Of a DNA stretch of 64,000 nucleotides, positions 28,131 to 36,228 are shown one piece after another. Both the position numbers and the translations under genes were made by a program. How positions within the stretch are numbered: the stretch's first letter is position 1; each line of letters begins with the position of its first letter. Under the pieces are notes generated by a model. That model saw only the letters and a program-made list of their open reading frames with translations, was not told the origin of the DNA and ran no database searches. Origin of the DNA: Rickettsiella endosymbiont of Miltochrista miniata. GTDB taxonomy: Bacteria; Pseudomonadota; Gammaproteobacteria; Diplorickettsiales; Diplorickettsiaceae. The stretch lies in NCBI RefSeq assembly GCF_964031245.1, contig NZ_OZ035017.1, positions 1,519,402 through 1,583,401 on the forward strand, read 5' to 3'.

Positions 28131-29070
28131 ACATTCGATCTAAAATCGCACCCACATGAAATAATTCCGATTTACCATGGATAAAGCTTGAAATCGGTAG
28201 GCATCTGCCGCCCGGCCATTGCACTTCTAATAAACGTAAAACACCTTTTCCTGTAGCCACATCTATACCTTCTCGGTCAGCTTTTAAGATTAAACCAGGC
28301 TTTTCGGAAGTGGTTTCATCGAGAACTTCTGCTTTACAAATACGCAGTATAGATTTTCCTAATACCACGCGAGCAATTGGCTTAGGATGAAAAGCACGCA
28401 CCATTCTGTCTAAGTAAACCGCGGACTTCTCCCAATCTATTTCCGCTTCCGATTTATTAATTTTTTTTGCATAAGTACTGGCTTTTTCATTCTGTGGTTC
28501 TGAACGATAAGAGCCTCTTTCGATTATATTTAAAGTTTCTATTAACGCTCGAGCGCCTAAATCAGCTAATCGATCTTGTAAGGTTTTATTAGTATCGTTC
28601 GGTTCTATTGCACATGAAAATTTCTTTATCATTTCACCCGTATCAAGACCTTCATCCATTTGCATGATGGTAACACCGGTTTCTGGATCGCCTTCTAAAA
28701 TCGCCCGTTGAATAGGTGCGGCACCTCGCCAACGTGGTAATAAAGATGCATGGACATTGATACAGCCAAAACGAGGTATGGTTAATATCTCAGGCGGAAG
28801 AATAAGACCATAGGCGACTACCACCATTAAATCTGCATGAAAAGTAGCTAATTTTTTTTGTTCGTCAGCGTCACGTAAACTCGTAGGCTGGTAAACAGGA
28901 AGTTTATTCTCTAAAGCCAGTTTTTTAACCGGACTCATTAACAATTTTCGACCTCTTCCAGCTGGGCGATCAGGTTGTGTATAGACCGCGCATATTTCAT
29001 GGCTAGAGCTCAACAAAGCTTGTAAGCTGGGCAAGGCAAACTCAGGCGTCCCTGCAAAAATGAGCTTCAA
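28123..29070 (-). CDS. fmt: Methionyl-tRNA formyltransferase
   Basis: Formylates initiator Met-tRNA with 10-formyl-THF. The motif HASLLPRWRGAAPIQRAI, with catalytic Asn/His before it (NVHAS), is diagnostic, as is the C-terminal OB-like domain (about 205-315). Length 315 is normal. It overlaps def by 4 bases and rsmB by 8, so the three are co-translated. Confidence 0.97.
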   Translation of the reverse strand: MKLIFAGTPEFALPSLQALLSSSHEICAVYTQPDRPAGRGRKLLMSPVKKLALENKLPVYQPTSLRDADEQKKLATFHADLMVVVAYGLILPPEILTIPRFGCINVHASLLPRWRGAAPIQRAILEGDPETGVTIMQMDEGLDTGEMIKKFSCAIEPNDTNKTLQDRLADLGARALIETLNIIERGSYRSEPQNEKASTYAKKINKSEAEIDWEKSAVYLDRMVRAFHPKPIARVVLGKSILRICKAEVLDETTSEKPGLILKADREGIDVATGKGVLRLLEVQWPGGRCLPISSFIHGKSELFHVGAILDRMYV

Positions 29071-29573
29071 GATTTCCCCCTTTTCTTGATTTTATCAAGC
29101 TTTTTACGTGCTAACTGACGTTTAAGAGGGGATAAATGATCTAAAAATAACTTACCGTTTAGATGGTCTATTTCATGTTGTATACAATGCGCCAATAAAT
29201 CTTCTGCTTCGATTTCATATGGCTTTCCATGTCTATCTAAGGCCTGAAGTTTAACCCATAACGCTCGCGGAGCTTTGTCATAAATCCCTGGCACTGATAA
29301 ACAACCTTCTTCCATTAAAGCCTCACCTTTTTTCTCAATAATGATTGGGTTAATTAAACACCAAGTTTTCGACTTATTATTGGAAACATCAATAACCGCT
29401 AATTTTTTGCTAATAGCAATTTGTGGAGCAGCTAACCCTATACCCTTAGCAGCGTACATCGTCTCAAACATATCCTCAATTAATTGCTGTAAACTTTCAT
29501 CAAAAATGGCAACTGGTTCTGTAGGCGCGCGCAAACGTACATCTGGGAGCTGAATAATAGGATGAATAGCCAT
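29067..29573 (-). CDS. def: Peptide deformylase
   Basis: Removes the formyl group from nascent proteins. All three metal and catalytic motifs are present: GIGLAAPQI, EEGCLSVPG (Cys ligand) and QHEIDHLNGKL (two His ligands and the catalytic Glu). Length 168 equals E. coli Def. First gene of def-fmt-rsmB. Confidence 0.97.
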   Translation of the reverse strand: MAIHPIIQLPDVRLRAPTEPVAIFDESLQQLIEDMFETMYAAKGIGLAAPQIAISKKLAVIDVSNNKSKTWCLINPIIIEKKGEALMEEGCLSVPGIYDKAPRALWVKLQALDRHGKPYEIEAEDLLAHCIQHEIDHLNGKLFLDHLSPLKRQLARKKLDKIKKRGKS

Positions 29574-29989
29574 ATGTTTATCTTCTTTTACTCATCAAAA
29601 TCAAAGGTAAATGTGATATTTGTTCGTTATATTATACTAAATCTAGCGTCTGACAGTTCATCGGCCAATTTTCCTTGCTTTAATTGGTTTAGTCAATCAC
29701 TCTTTTTTGAAAAAAGAATAATCAATTTTTGAAAGTATTAGTGATTTTTGCCAAGAAAAAACTTCGATTAGCAATAGAATTCTTCAAATAGCTTAAAATT
29801 TATAGCCATACTGCTTGTAGTCAAATGGCTTAATAGGCACAAGACTTAATTTATGCTACCGTGCTAGGAGATAAAATAGTAGATATTGGCACTGGAGATG
29901 GATTTTTAGCTTAAGTTGTAACTATTTTTCGCTGTTATTTTATTTAGCCTCGACTTAATCGACAAGGAGGTCTTTATAACTAAATAGTA
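29574..29989. other. Non-coding gap with a gene relic
   Basis: These 416 bases lie between def (minus) and an orphan gene (plus). They hold the presumed def promoter, a 25-codon relic of a SAM methyltransferase (29837-29914), and a strong Shine-Dalgarno sequence AAGGAGGT at 29964-29971. That site sits 18 bases before the next ATG, too far to serve it well. Confidence 0.6.
29837..29914 (+). pseudogene. Relic of a class I SAM-dependent methyltransferase
   Basis: A stop-to-stop frame of 25 codons reads AQDLIYATVLGD then KIVDIGTGDGFLA. VDIGTGDGF is a complete SAM-binding motif I of a Rossmann methyltransferase, preceded by the usual helix. No start codon precedes it and a TAA cuts it directly after motif I. 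The rest of the domain is missing. It looks like the remains of a decayed gene; the exact family cannot be told from 25 residues. Confidence 0.5.
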
Positions 29990-31324
29990 ATGAAAAAAAA
30001 TATTTTTCCATTCATACCTGACGCGAATCTCATCGCCGATGTCGATTGCTTACTTAAATTCATTAAACAGCCACTCCCATTAGATAAGTTTTTCAAAAAA
30101 TTTCCCAGTGATATTTTAAAAGCAAAATTAGATCAATTAGAATTTGACTATCAAGATCTTGATGAAACGTTATTTAATATTAGTTTAAAAGCCAGATGGA
30201 AAAGGCAAATTAGACTTACCAGTGAACTTATAAGTCCTCTCGGGATTACCATAACAGATAAAAATCAATTTATTGAGAAGCTAAAGACAGATGAGTTTCT
30301 TAAACCGAAATTAACCCTTAAAGAATCATTAAAAAATATCATAGATTCTCACACTGAAAAAATTATTAATTTGAATATTGATAATGTCATTAATTTAAAA
30401 CGAGAAAATAGTTTACAGCTCCCTGAAAATAGAGAAAAACAAGTTAACATTAGACTTTTTTTTATTTTTCTAAAAATCTTTATACAAAGATATACCTTAA
30501 CTAATGTTGCACAGTTTTCTTCTCCCGAATTAATTAATTCAGCGGCTTACTTAACCACATGCTTTGCTTTTGAGATAAATAACTTTATCGCTTGCTTAAA
30601 TGATAATTTAACCTTCGCAGCCGAACCTACAGAAAAGTCAAAGAAAGAACAACAAGAAACCAATATTAGTAAGATGGTATTTTCCTATGACCAGTTACGC
30701 ACCAAATTAACGGATTTAACTCCTAGCTTGAATCAAAATGATATTAAGCAATTATTAGATTCAATAATTGTAAATTCTAGAGATAGTAAATTGATATCAC
30801 AATACAATTTTTTTAAACAGGCTTATTTTGCAGAAAAGGGGTTTGCCTGTGTTTTTGGCGATTACAGCGGTTATGATTCAATTCAAACATGTCGAAAAAA
30901 GTTAGATTATTTTAGAAAAAATTATCAAAAATTTCTTCAATTAATTGAGGAATTAACTACTCATGCCGACAAAATACCGGAAATTACGGATTTGGCAGCT
31001 ACTTTAAAAGAAAAAACTGATATATATTTTCATTCTTTGTTGTACAACTCAGTATTTAAAGAAGAAGAAAAAGACAATTTAGATACAACCGCTTTTAAAA
31101 ATTTTGAACTTGGCATTAAAAATAAAATATCAAATTTCCAAAAAAATTATTTATGTACCATAAAAATTGATGGTGTTCTAAATAAAATATTAGATACTTT
31201 AGCCAAATGGACACCTAAGTTTTTGATATCGAAAGAAAAAAGAATGCTGTTTTTTCATAAAAAAATGCCTGAAGTTAAATTATTGGATAGAGTTGAAACT
31301 ACTATGCCATTAATGAAGATCTAA
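29990..31324 (+). CDS. Unrecognised 444-residue soluble protein
   Basis: I recognise no family. The protein is Lys-, Asn- and Leu-rich, predicted mostly helical, with no signal peptide and no clear membrane segment. A helical stretch near 300-340 (CRKKLDYFRKNYQKFLQLIEELTTHADKI) could form a coiled coil. Its base use is even more AT-rich than its neighbours. The strongest ribosome site nearby (AAGGAGGT at 29964) is 18 bases from the ATG, so the true start or ribosome site is uncertain. An orphan soluble helical protein in a likely host-associated bacterium is a candidate effector, by context only. Confidence 0.65.
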   Translation: MKKNIFPFIPDANLIADVDCLLKFIKQPLPLDKFFKKFPSDILKAKLDQLEFDYQDLDETLFNISLKARWKRQIRLTSELISPLGITITDKNQFIEKLKTDEFLKPKLTLKESLKNIIDSHTEKIINLNIDNVINLKRENSLQLPENREKQVNIRLFFIFLKIFIQRYTLTNVAQFSSPELINSAAYLTTCFAFEINNFIACLNDNLTFAAEPTEKSKKEQQETNISKMVFSYDQLRTKLTDLTPSLNQNDIKQLLDSIIVNSRDSKLISQYNFFKQAYFAEKGFACVFGDYSGYDSIQTCRKKLDYFRKNYQKFLQLIEELTTHADKIPEITDLAATLKEKTDIYFHSLLYNSVFKEEEKDNLDTTAFKNFELGIKNKISNFQKNYLCTIKIDGVLNKILDTLAKWTPKFLISKEKRMLFFHKKMPEVKLLDRVETTMPLMKI

Positions 31325-31337
31325 TATATAGAAAGTT

Positions 31338-31445
31338 TTAATGTGGAATAAAATAACGTAATATCTTAGAGACCACGATAATAGTCGTCACGCCGGCTAT
31401 ATATAAGCCGATAAACCATAGCCATTGTCGTAAACGTTTTTTCAT
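31338..31445 (-). CDS. DUF2474 small membrane subunit of the bd oxidase (CydX-like)
   Basis: A 35-residue protein (MKKRLRQWLWFIGLYIAG then VTTIIVVSKILRYFIPH) with one membrane helix flanked by basic residues. The RL..WLWF...AG...I....LR pattern and the place right after cydB fit the DUF2474/CydX-type small subunits of cytochrome bd or cyanide-insensitive oxidases. The ATG at 31445 is the last codon of the dispersed repeat copy B. A short frame inside the repeat (TTG 31462 to TGA 31442) overlaps it as ATGA, which would couple its translation. It is too short for most gene finders. Confidence 0.75.
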   Translation of the reverse strand: MKKRLRQWLWFIGLYIAGVTTIIVVSKILRYFIPH

Positions 31446-31549
31446 ATACTCTTGGCGCTCAACTCGCAATCCTCATGGTTATTGCATATGCCAGATTGTT
31501 GCATGGTCGCGGCACTTGCCAAAAATCCCATTGCTGTGAGCATACATCA
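31443..31549 (-). repeat. Dispersed repeat, full copy B (cydB to DUF2474)
   Basis: This 107-base copy fills the whole gap from the cydB stop codon (TGA, 31547-31549) to the ATG of the DUF2474 gene (31443-31445). On the minus strand it begins TGATGTATGCTCACAGCAAT, has TTTTTGGCAAGTGCCGCG, then ATGAGGATTGCGAGTTGAGC, and ends CCAAGAGTATATG. AGGA (31470-31473) lies 7 bases before TTG (31462). A GGCA-AG-TGCC hairpin is present. Confidence 0.85.
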
Positions 31550-32539
31550 ATAATGAATAACTGTTTTTACTTTCCCTCGAAAAACATGATAAGAATAAAG
31601 TGTATAAATTAATAATATCGGTAAAATAATCGCTGCGCCGACTAATATAAATTTTAACGTGGAGGGAGGAGCAGCCGCTTCCCAAACAGGCAACACATGC
31701 GGAATAATATAAGGCCACGCACTAATACAAAATCCAGTATACGATAAAACAAACAAGCCTATGGTTAAAATAAAAGGCAATTTTTCTTTTTTCTTATGTA
31801 AGCAATAAAAATTATAAAATACTATCAATATCGTTAAAATCGGCAAGGGAGATAAATAAAAAAAGTTGGGTAAGGAAAACCAACGCTGCATAACTTGCGG
31901 TTCGACTATCGGCGTCCAGATACTCACACTGATTAGAAAAAAGGCAACTAGTGGTAATAAAACTTTGGCTGCTTTGTACATCCTCTCTTGTAAAACTCCA
32001 GCTGTTTTTATAATTAGCCATGTTGCTCCTAATAAAGCATAGCCGCAAACCACAGCAACCCCGGTAAAAATGGTAAAAGGTGTGAGCCAATGATAAGCGG
32101 AATGTGATAAAGGTAGATGGTTACCATATCCTTTTACAAACGTACCTAAAATGATCCCTTGAATAAAAGCCGCCAATATTGACCCTGATGCAAAAGCAAT
32201 ATCCCAAACAAACTGACTTTTATGCGCCTTAAACCGAAACTCGAAAGCAACCCCACGAAAAATTAATGCAACTAATAAAATCATGATCGGCATATATAAA
32301 GTAGGTAACAAAATGCCATACGCAATTGGGAAAGCGGCATATAAAGCCGCGGCACCAAACACTAACCAAGTTTCATTTCCATCCCAGACGGGCACAACGG
32401 TGCTCATCATAATATCTCTATATTCACTCGATTTAATCCACGGAAATAAAATACCTACTCCCAAGTCAAAACCATCCAACAAAACATACATCATTATAAT
32501 TAAAGAGATAATCGTGGCCCAGGTAAGAATTAAAAGCAT
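31547..32539 (-). CDS. cydB: Cytochrome bd-type quinol oxidase, subunit II
   Basis: Inner membrane partner of CydA in a terminal oxidase that reduces oxygen to water with quinol. Eight to nine helices are predicted. The conserved N-terminal block is FDLGVGILFPW, and the helix-2/3 block is VPVWDGNETWLVFGAAALYA. Length 330 is in the range of CioB/CydB (E. coli 379). It starts directly after cydA, and its stop codon is the first codon of a dispersed repeat copy. Confidence 0.95.
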   Translation of the reverse strand: MLLILTWATIISLIIMMYVLLDGFDLGVGILFPWIKSSEYRDIMMSTVVPVWDGNETWLVFGAAALYAAFPIAYGILLPTLYMPIMILLVALIFRGVAFEFRFKAHKSQFVWDIAFASGSILAAFIQGIILGTFVKGYGNHLPLSHSAYHWLTPFTIFTGVAVVCGYALLGATWLIIKTAGVLQERMYKAAKVLLPLVAFFLISVSIWTPIVEPQVMQRWFSLPNFFYLSPLPILTILIVFYNFYCLHKKKEKLPFILTIGLFVLSYTGFCISAWPYIIPHVLPVWEAAAPPSTLKFILVGAAIILPILLIYTLYSYHVFRGKVKTVIHY

Positions 32540-33922
32540 TTATTTACCCTCTGGCGCTAAATATTTAAAGGGCGTTTCGGTTATCACTTCTGCGACTGAT
32601 TCATCCAATATCGGAGGAGTAGGTCCGTTGCGAATTAATTTAAAAAGATAAAAGAGGTAAAAAGTAAATATAATTCCATAAACAGTAACTAGCAGGGCTA
32701 AAGAAATAATTACCTGATGCAGTGGAACTATTGATGCACCTTGGGAGGTGCTGATTAAATTATATACAATCCAAGGCTGCCGGCCAGATTCTGCCGTTAC
32801 CCAACCTGCAATGGTACTCAGAAAACCTAAGGGTGCTATTAAAATACATAAACGATAAAGTATATCAGAGTTATAAAGTTTTCCGCGCCATCTTTGCCAG
32901 AGAGCATAGAGTGCAACGAAAAAAAATAAAAAACCTATACCTACCATCACTCGAAACATCCAAAAGGTAGCTCCCACAACAGGTCTGTCTGCGCGTGGGA
33001 CACTTTTTAGACCAATTAATTTACCATCCCAATGGTGTGTATTAATTAAACTCGCGAGTTTTGGGATACTTATTTCATAATAATTTTTTTCTTGTTTACT
33101 ATTTGGAACAGCAAATAAAATTAAAGGAGCTCCATTTTGCGTGTTCCAATTAGCTTCTATTGCTGCAGTTTTAAGCGGTTGATATTCAAAAACCTTTAAA
33201 CCGACCATATCACCCAACAAAATTTGAACAGGAGCTATCACCATAGCTGCGGCAAAAACAAACGAAAAACAGGGTTTAGCGATATCTAGATATTTTCTCT
33301 TTAATAAATACCAGGCTGACACGCCTGCAATAGCAAAACAAGTGGTTAGCAATGACGCCATAACCATGTGCAGAAAACGTGGAATAGCTGATGGGTTAAA
33401 TACTACAGCCCACCAACTATCTACCACATATTTACCGGCATCAATATGGAAGCCAGCAGGAGTCTGCATCCAAGAATTTGCAGATAAAATTCCTAAGGCA
33501 GAAAATAGCGTGCCTAAGGTCACTAGCAAAGTCGCCAAATAATGTAATCTAGGACCCACTTTGTCCCATCCGAATAACATTACACCTAAAAACCCAGCTT
33601 CAAGGAAAAAAGCTGAAAGAACTTCATAGACAAAAAGTGCGCCTATGACACCACCAGCCGTACTAATGAAAGGTCCGAAGTTAGTTCCTAACTCATAGGC
33701 CAAAACAATACCTGAAACTACACCCATACCAAAGGTCAGGGCAAAAATCTTAGTCCAAAATTGGCAAATTCTTAAATAAACAGGATTCCCCGTTTTTAAC
33801 CAAATTCCTTCCATTACCGATAAAAAAACGGCTAAACCAATATTGAGCGTAGGAAATAAGATATGAAAACCAATCGTAAATCCGAACTGAATGCGGGAAA
33901 GCAGTGTAGTATCGATAATCAT
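32540..33922 (-). CDS. cydA: Cytochrome bd-type quinol oxidase, subunit I (short Q-loop, CIO-like)
   Basis: Haem-carrying subunit of a bd-type oxidase. The haem b595 ligand His lies in the first helix (FTIGFHILFPTLNIGLAV). GRQPW in the AESGRQPWIVYNL segment is the family signature. At 460 residues it is about 60 shorter than E. coli CydA (522), mainly in the Q-loop after helix 6. That fits the short-loop, cyanide-insensitive (CioA) group, as does the DUF2474 gene behind cydB. The start codon is ATG, with a possible -10 TATACT on the minus strand at 33954-33959. Confidence 0.95.
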   Translation of the reverse strand: MIIDTTLLSRIQFGFTIGFHILFPTLNIGLAVFLSVMEGIWLKTGNPVYLRICQFWTKIFALTFGMGVVSGIVLAYELGTNFGPFISTAGGVIGALFVYEVLSAFFLEAGFLGVMLFGWDKVGPRLHYLATLLVTLGTLFSALGILSANSWMQTPAGFHIDAGKYVVDSWWAVVFNPSAIPRFLHMVMASLLTTCFAIAGVSAWYLLKRKYLDIAKPCFSFVFAAAMVIAPVQILLGDMVGLKVFEYQPLKTAAIEANWNTQNGAPLILFAVPNSKQEKNYYEISIPKLASLINTHHWDGKLIGLKSVPRADRPVVGATFWMFRVMVGIGFLFFFVALYALWQRWRGKLYNSDILYRLCILIAPLGFLSTIAGWVTAESGRQPWIVYNLISTSQGASIVPLHQVIISLALLVTVYGIIFTFYLFYLFKLIRNGPTPPILDESVAEVITETPFKYLAPEGK

Positions 33923-34288
33923 AGCGCACTTAATAACGGAAAAATTGCTCTACAGTATACTCCAATTTCCGAGAAAACGAATCCCGTTGATTAATTGATG
34001 TATTATATATTTATACATAGGAATATTTTGATGGATATTCGACGCTTTTGGGAATAAAGTAAGAATTAAAATCAGTTTAAGTTAATGTTTACACATGAAA
34101 TCGTCAATCACTGATAAAAGACAAGTTACAAACAAGATTATAATGAATGGTTGTGAAAATATTTACGGTCACAGCTCGAAAACTTCTTGGAAAAATTTAA
34201 TAAATGCTCTAGCATAGAAGCTTGCCTATTTTTCCATTAAAATAACGCGCTGTTCTGAATCTCATAGTCTTTAATAAGGAAGTTGCAC
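33923..34288. other. Non-coding gap between cydA and thpR
   Basis: This gap of 366 bases lies between divergent genes. Near 33954-33959 a TATACT on the minus strand may be the cydA -10 box. A 40-codon frame opens at 34095 (ATG) and closes at 34217 without a ribosome site or recognisable sequence. A TAAGGA ends 8 bases before the TTG start of thpR. I see no RNA gene. Confidence 0.5.
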
Positions 34289-34882
34289 TTGAGTACTCAC
34301 GATCCTTTACGTCTATTTTTTGCCGTCGAACTAAATTCCGAACTACGTCAAGCCCTATCTCAACTTATTGATGAACTTAAACAAGAACCTTGGGGGCACC
34401 GCGTTAGATGGGTTCACCCAGAAAATTTACATGTCACCTTACGTTTTTTAGGTACAACTAATCCTGATAAAATTTCCGAATTAGCTAAACATGCGCACAA
34501 TGCAATTAATAAGATCGAACCCTTTCCTCTGCAGTTGCATAATATTCGTTTTTTTCCATCTCCTACTGCACCACGCGCCATAGCCGCAGATATTATTCCT
34601 ACTTCTGAACTTTTTGAACTTGCCTATGCACTAGAAGAAGTCGCTTCGAACTTAGGTTTTACTCCAGAAACTAAACCCTATTTACCTCATTTAACTTTGG
34701 GCCGGATTATTCACCATCATGCACCCAATCTACGCGAAGAATTAAATTTAAATACCAGCCCTATGATAGTCAATGGAATTGTCCTATTTAATAGTAAAAA
34801 AACGGAATACAGTCAGAGCTATACGCCCCTCGAGTATATTTCGTTACAAAAATCCAAAGTAAGCAGTAGCACAGAGGTTTAA
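34289..34882 (+). CDS. thpR: RNA 2',3'-cyclic phosphodiesterase (LigT/ThpR)
   Basis: 2H-phosphoesterase that opens 2',3'-cyclic phosphates at RNA ends. The two catalytic motifs are HVTLRFLG and HLTLGRI, about 85 residues apart. About 197 residues, as in the family. The TTG at 34289 is preferred because AAGGA lies 8 bases upstream; another TTG at 34283 is only 2 bases from it. Single gene before tRNA-Ser, which lies on the other strand. Confidence 0.93.
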   Translation: MSTHDPLRLFFAVELNSELRQALSQLIDELKQEPWGHRVRWVHPENLHVTLRFLGTTNPDKISELAKHAHNAINKIEPFPLQLHNIRFFPSPTAPRAIAADIIPTSELFELAYALEEVASNLGFTPETKPYLPHLTLGRIIHHHAPNLREELNLNTSPMIVNGIVLFNSKKTEYSQSYTPLEYISLQKSKVSSSTEV

Positions 34883-34930
34883 AATTTAATGGGATACAGA
34901 GACATTTCAATCTAGTAAATAAGATGAAGA

Positions 34931-35022
34931 TGGCGGAGAGGGTGGGATTCGAACCCACGTGGGACTATAAATCCCCATCCGATTTCGAGTCGGCGCCATT
35001 ATGGCCGCTTTGGTACCTCTCC
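34931..35022 (-). tRNA. tRNA-Ser (anticodon CGA)
   Basis: A 92-base type II tRNA with CCA encoded. The acceptor stem GGAGAGG pairs with CCTCTCC. The anticodon loop CTCGAAA gives anticodon CGA, which reads UCG codons. A long variable arm as in serine tRNAs and the T-loop GTTCGAATC are present. A solo end of the dispersed repeat (copy C) lies 14 bases upstream on the same strand, right behind the BamC-like gene. The tRNA may be co-transcribed with dapA. Confidence 0.97.
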
Positions 35023-35035
35023 AATAAGTTTCCAG

Positions 35036-35057
35036 TATACTCTTCGCATTTGAATTT
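35036..35057 (-). repeat. Dispersed repeat, solo end (copy C)
   Basis: Read on the minus strand it is AAATTCAAATGCGAAGAGTA followed by TAC. It overlaps the last base pairs of the BamC-like gene's stop codon and ends 14 bases before tRNA-Ser on the same strand. Only this end of the repeat is present. Confidence 0.65.
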
Positions 35058-35292
35058 AATTAGTTGGTGGTAGCAAATCGGGTAGTCTCATAGGTCTACA
35101 TCCAACGTTCTGAGAAATAATATATCTCTCTTCCCTAGGAATCTGTAAACCAACTGGAACTTTCAACAACGGTAACTCTTGACTGTATAAATACTGTGAG
35201 CGTTGCGTTTTTATATATTTATTAACTGAAGAACAAGCTGCTAAGTTTACAGTAAAAATGATTAATATTAAATAAAATAGCTTATTTCTCAT
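35056..35292 (-). CDS. Minimal BamC-like (NlpB) lipoprotein
   Basis: A 78-residue outer membrane lipoprotein. The lipobox LAAC gives a lipidated Cys near 20, followed by CSSVNKYIKTQ, then PLLKVPVGLQIP and RLPDLLPP. This order matches the unstructured N-terminus of BamC (CSSDSRYKRQ ... LHAPAGM ... LDIRPP), the part that clasps BamD in the outer membrane assembly machine. The two globular BamC domains are absent. The gene is one base after dapA, the same dapA-bamC order as in E. coli, which supports the call. It is either a reduced BamC or a truncated gene; the intact stop and coupling suggest reduction. Confidence 0.7.
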   Translation of the reverse strand: MRNKLFYLILIIFTVNLAACSSVNKYIKTQRSQYLYSQELPLLKVPVGLQIPREERYIISQNVGCRPMRLPDLLPPTN

Positions 35293-35293
35293 C

Positions 35294-36169
35294 TTAAGAT
35301 AGCGCCTCTAATAAATCGATAGTAGGTTTCAAGCCAGCATGCTTCCCTGCCGACAGGGTCGTTAACGGCAGGCGCAAAATGGAAGATGAAATTAAGCCTT
35401 TTTCCGCCGCTAACCATTTAACAGGTATAGGGTTAGATTCAATAAATAAACCTTGATATAACGGGCGAAGCTGTCTGTCTATTTTATCAGCGGCTTCCCA
35501 GTCTTCTTTTTTGGTTAATTCATAAAGATTGTGCATAGTTTGCGGTACAAGATTTGCTGCTACCGAAATGACACCTTTACCACCCATACGCATAATTTCT
35601 AGAGCGGTATTATCATCCCCGCTATAAACATCTATATTTTTACCACATAACTCTAAAATGGTTTTTGCACGATCAGGTTGACCTTCCTTTATACCCACAA
35701 TATTTGCGATACCCGCTAGTCTAGCCACCGTTTCAGGCAATAAGTCACACCCCGTACGTTTAGGTATATTATATAAAATTTGGGGGATAGGGACTTTATC
35801 TGCTATTAGTCGATAATGCTGATAAAGACCTTCCTGTGTAGGGAGGTTGTAATAAGGAGTCACTAATAGGCAAGCATCTACGCCTATTTCCATAGCTGTC
35901 CTTGTTTGTTCAATGGTTTTTTGAGTGGATTGGGTGCCTGTGCTGGCTATAATCGGGATGCGCCGATGAGTTTGTTCAACGACTGTTCTTATGACATTAT
36001 GTTGTTCTTCTATGCTGAGGGTTGATGCCTCTCCGGTAGTTCCAATGACGACAATAGCATCTGTGCGTTGTGCAATATGCCAGTCAACTAGTTTACGTAA
36101 ACAAGCATAATCAACATCTCCATTTTCTCGCATAGGTGTTATCAATGCGACTATACTGCCATGAAACAT
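35294..36169 (-). CDS. dapA: 4-hydroxy-tetrahydrodipicolinate synthase
   Basis: First enzyme of the lysine/diaminopimelate branch, condensing pyruvate with aspartate semialdehyde. The motif VVIGTTGEASTLSIEEQ is conserved, the catalytic Tyr is in LYNIPKRTGCDL and the Schiff-base Lys is in IVGIKEG. The ATG at 36169 (MFHGSIVAL) is chosen because AAGAGGAAT precedes it; upstream in-frame codons run into the repeat. Length 291 is typical (E. coli 292). Followed by the BamC-like gene after one base. Confidence 0.96.
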   Translation of the reverse strand: MFHGSIVALITPMRENGDVDYACLRKLVDWHIAQRTDAIVVIGTTGEASTLSIEEQHNVIRTVVEQTHRRIPIIASTGTQSTQKTIEQTRTAMEIGVDACLLVTPYYNLPTQEGLYQHYRLIADKVPIPQILYNIPKRTGCDLLPETVARLAGIANIVGIKEGQPDRAKTILELCGKNIDVYSGDDNTALEIMRMGGKGVISVAANLVPQTMHNLYELTKKEDWEAADKIDRQLRPLYQGLFIESNPIPVKWLAAEKGLISSSILRLPLTTLSAGKHAGLKPTIDLLEALS

Positions 36170-36197
36170 ATTTTCATTCCTCTTATTATCAAGATAA

Positions 36198-36228
36198 TAT
36201 ACTCTTTGCACTTAAATTTTTGTGTCGT
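36198..36228 (-). repeat. Dispersed repeat, solo end (copy D)
   Basis: On the minus strand, ACACAAAAATTTAAGTGCAA then AGAGTATA resembles the last 30 bases of the full copies, with two or three changes. It lies 29 bases upstream of the dapA ATG, in the same orientation to the gene as the other copies. Confidence 0.6.

Noticed and set aside
34095-34217. A 40-codon frame between cydA and thpR (MKSSITDKRQ...)
   Set aside because: No ribosome site, no recognisable motif, and in an AT-rich gap such a frame is expected by chance.
35056-35292. BamC-like gene as a simple frameshift pseudogene
   Set aside because: The DNA downstream of the stop is the repeat end and tRNA-Ser, leaving no room for lost BamC domains in another frame.
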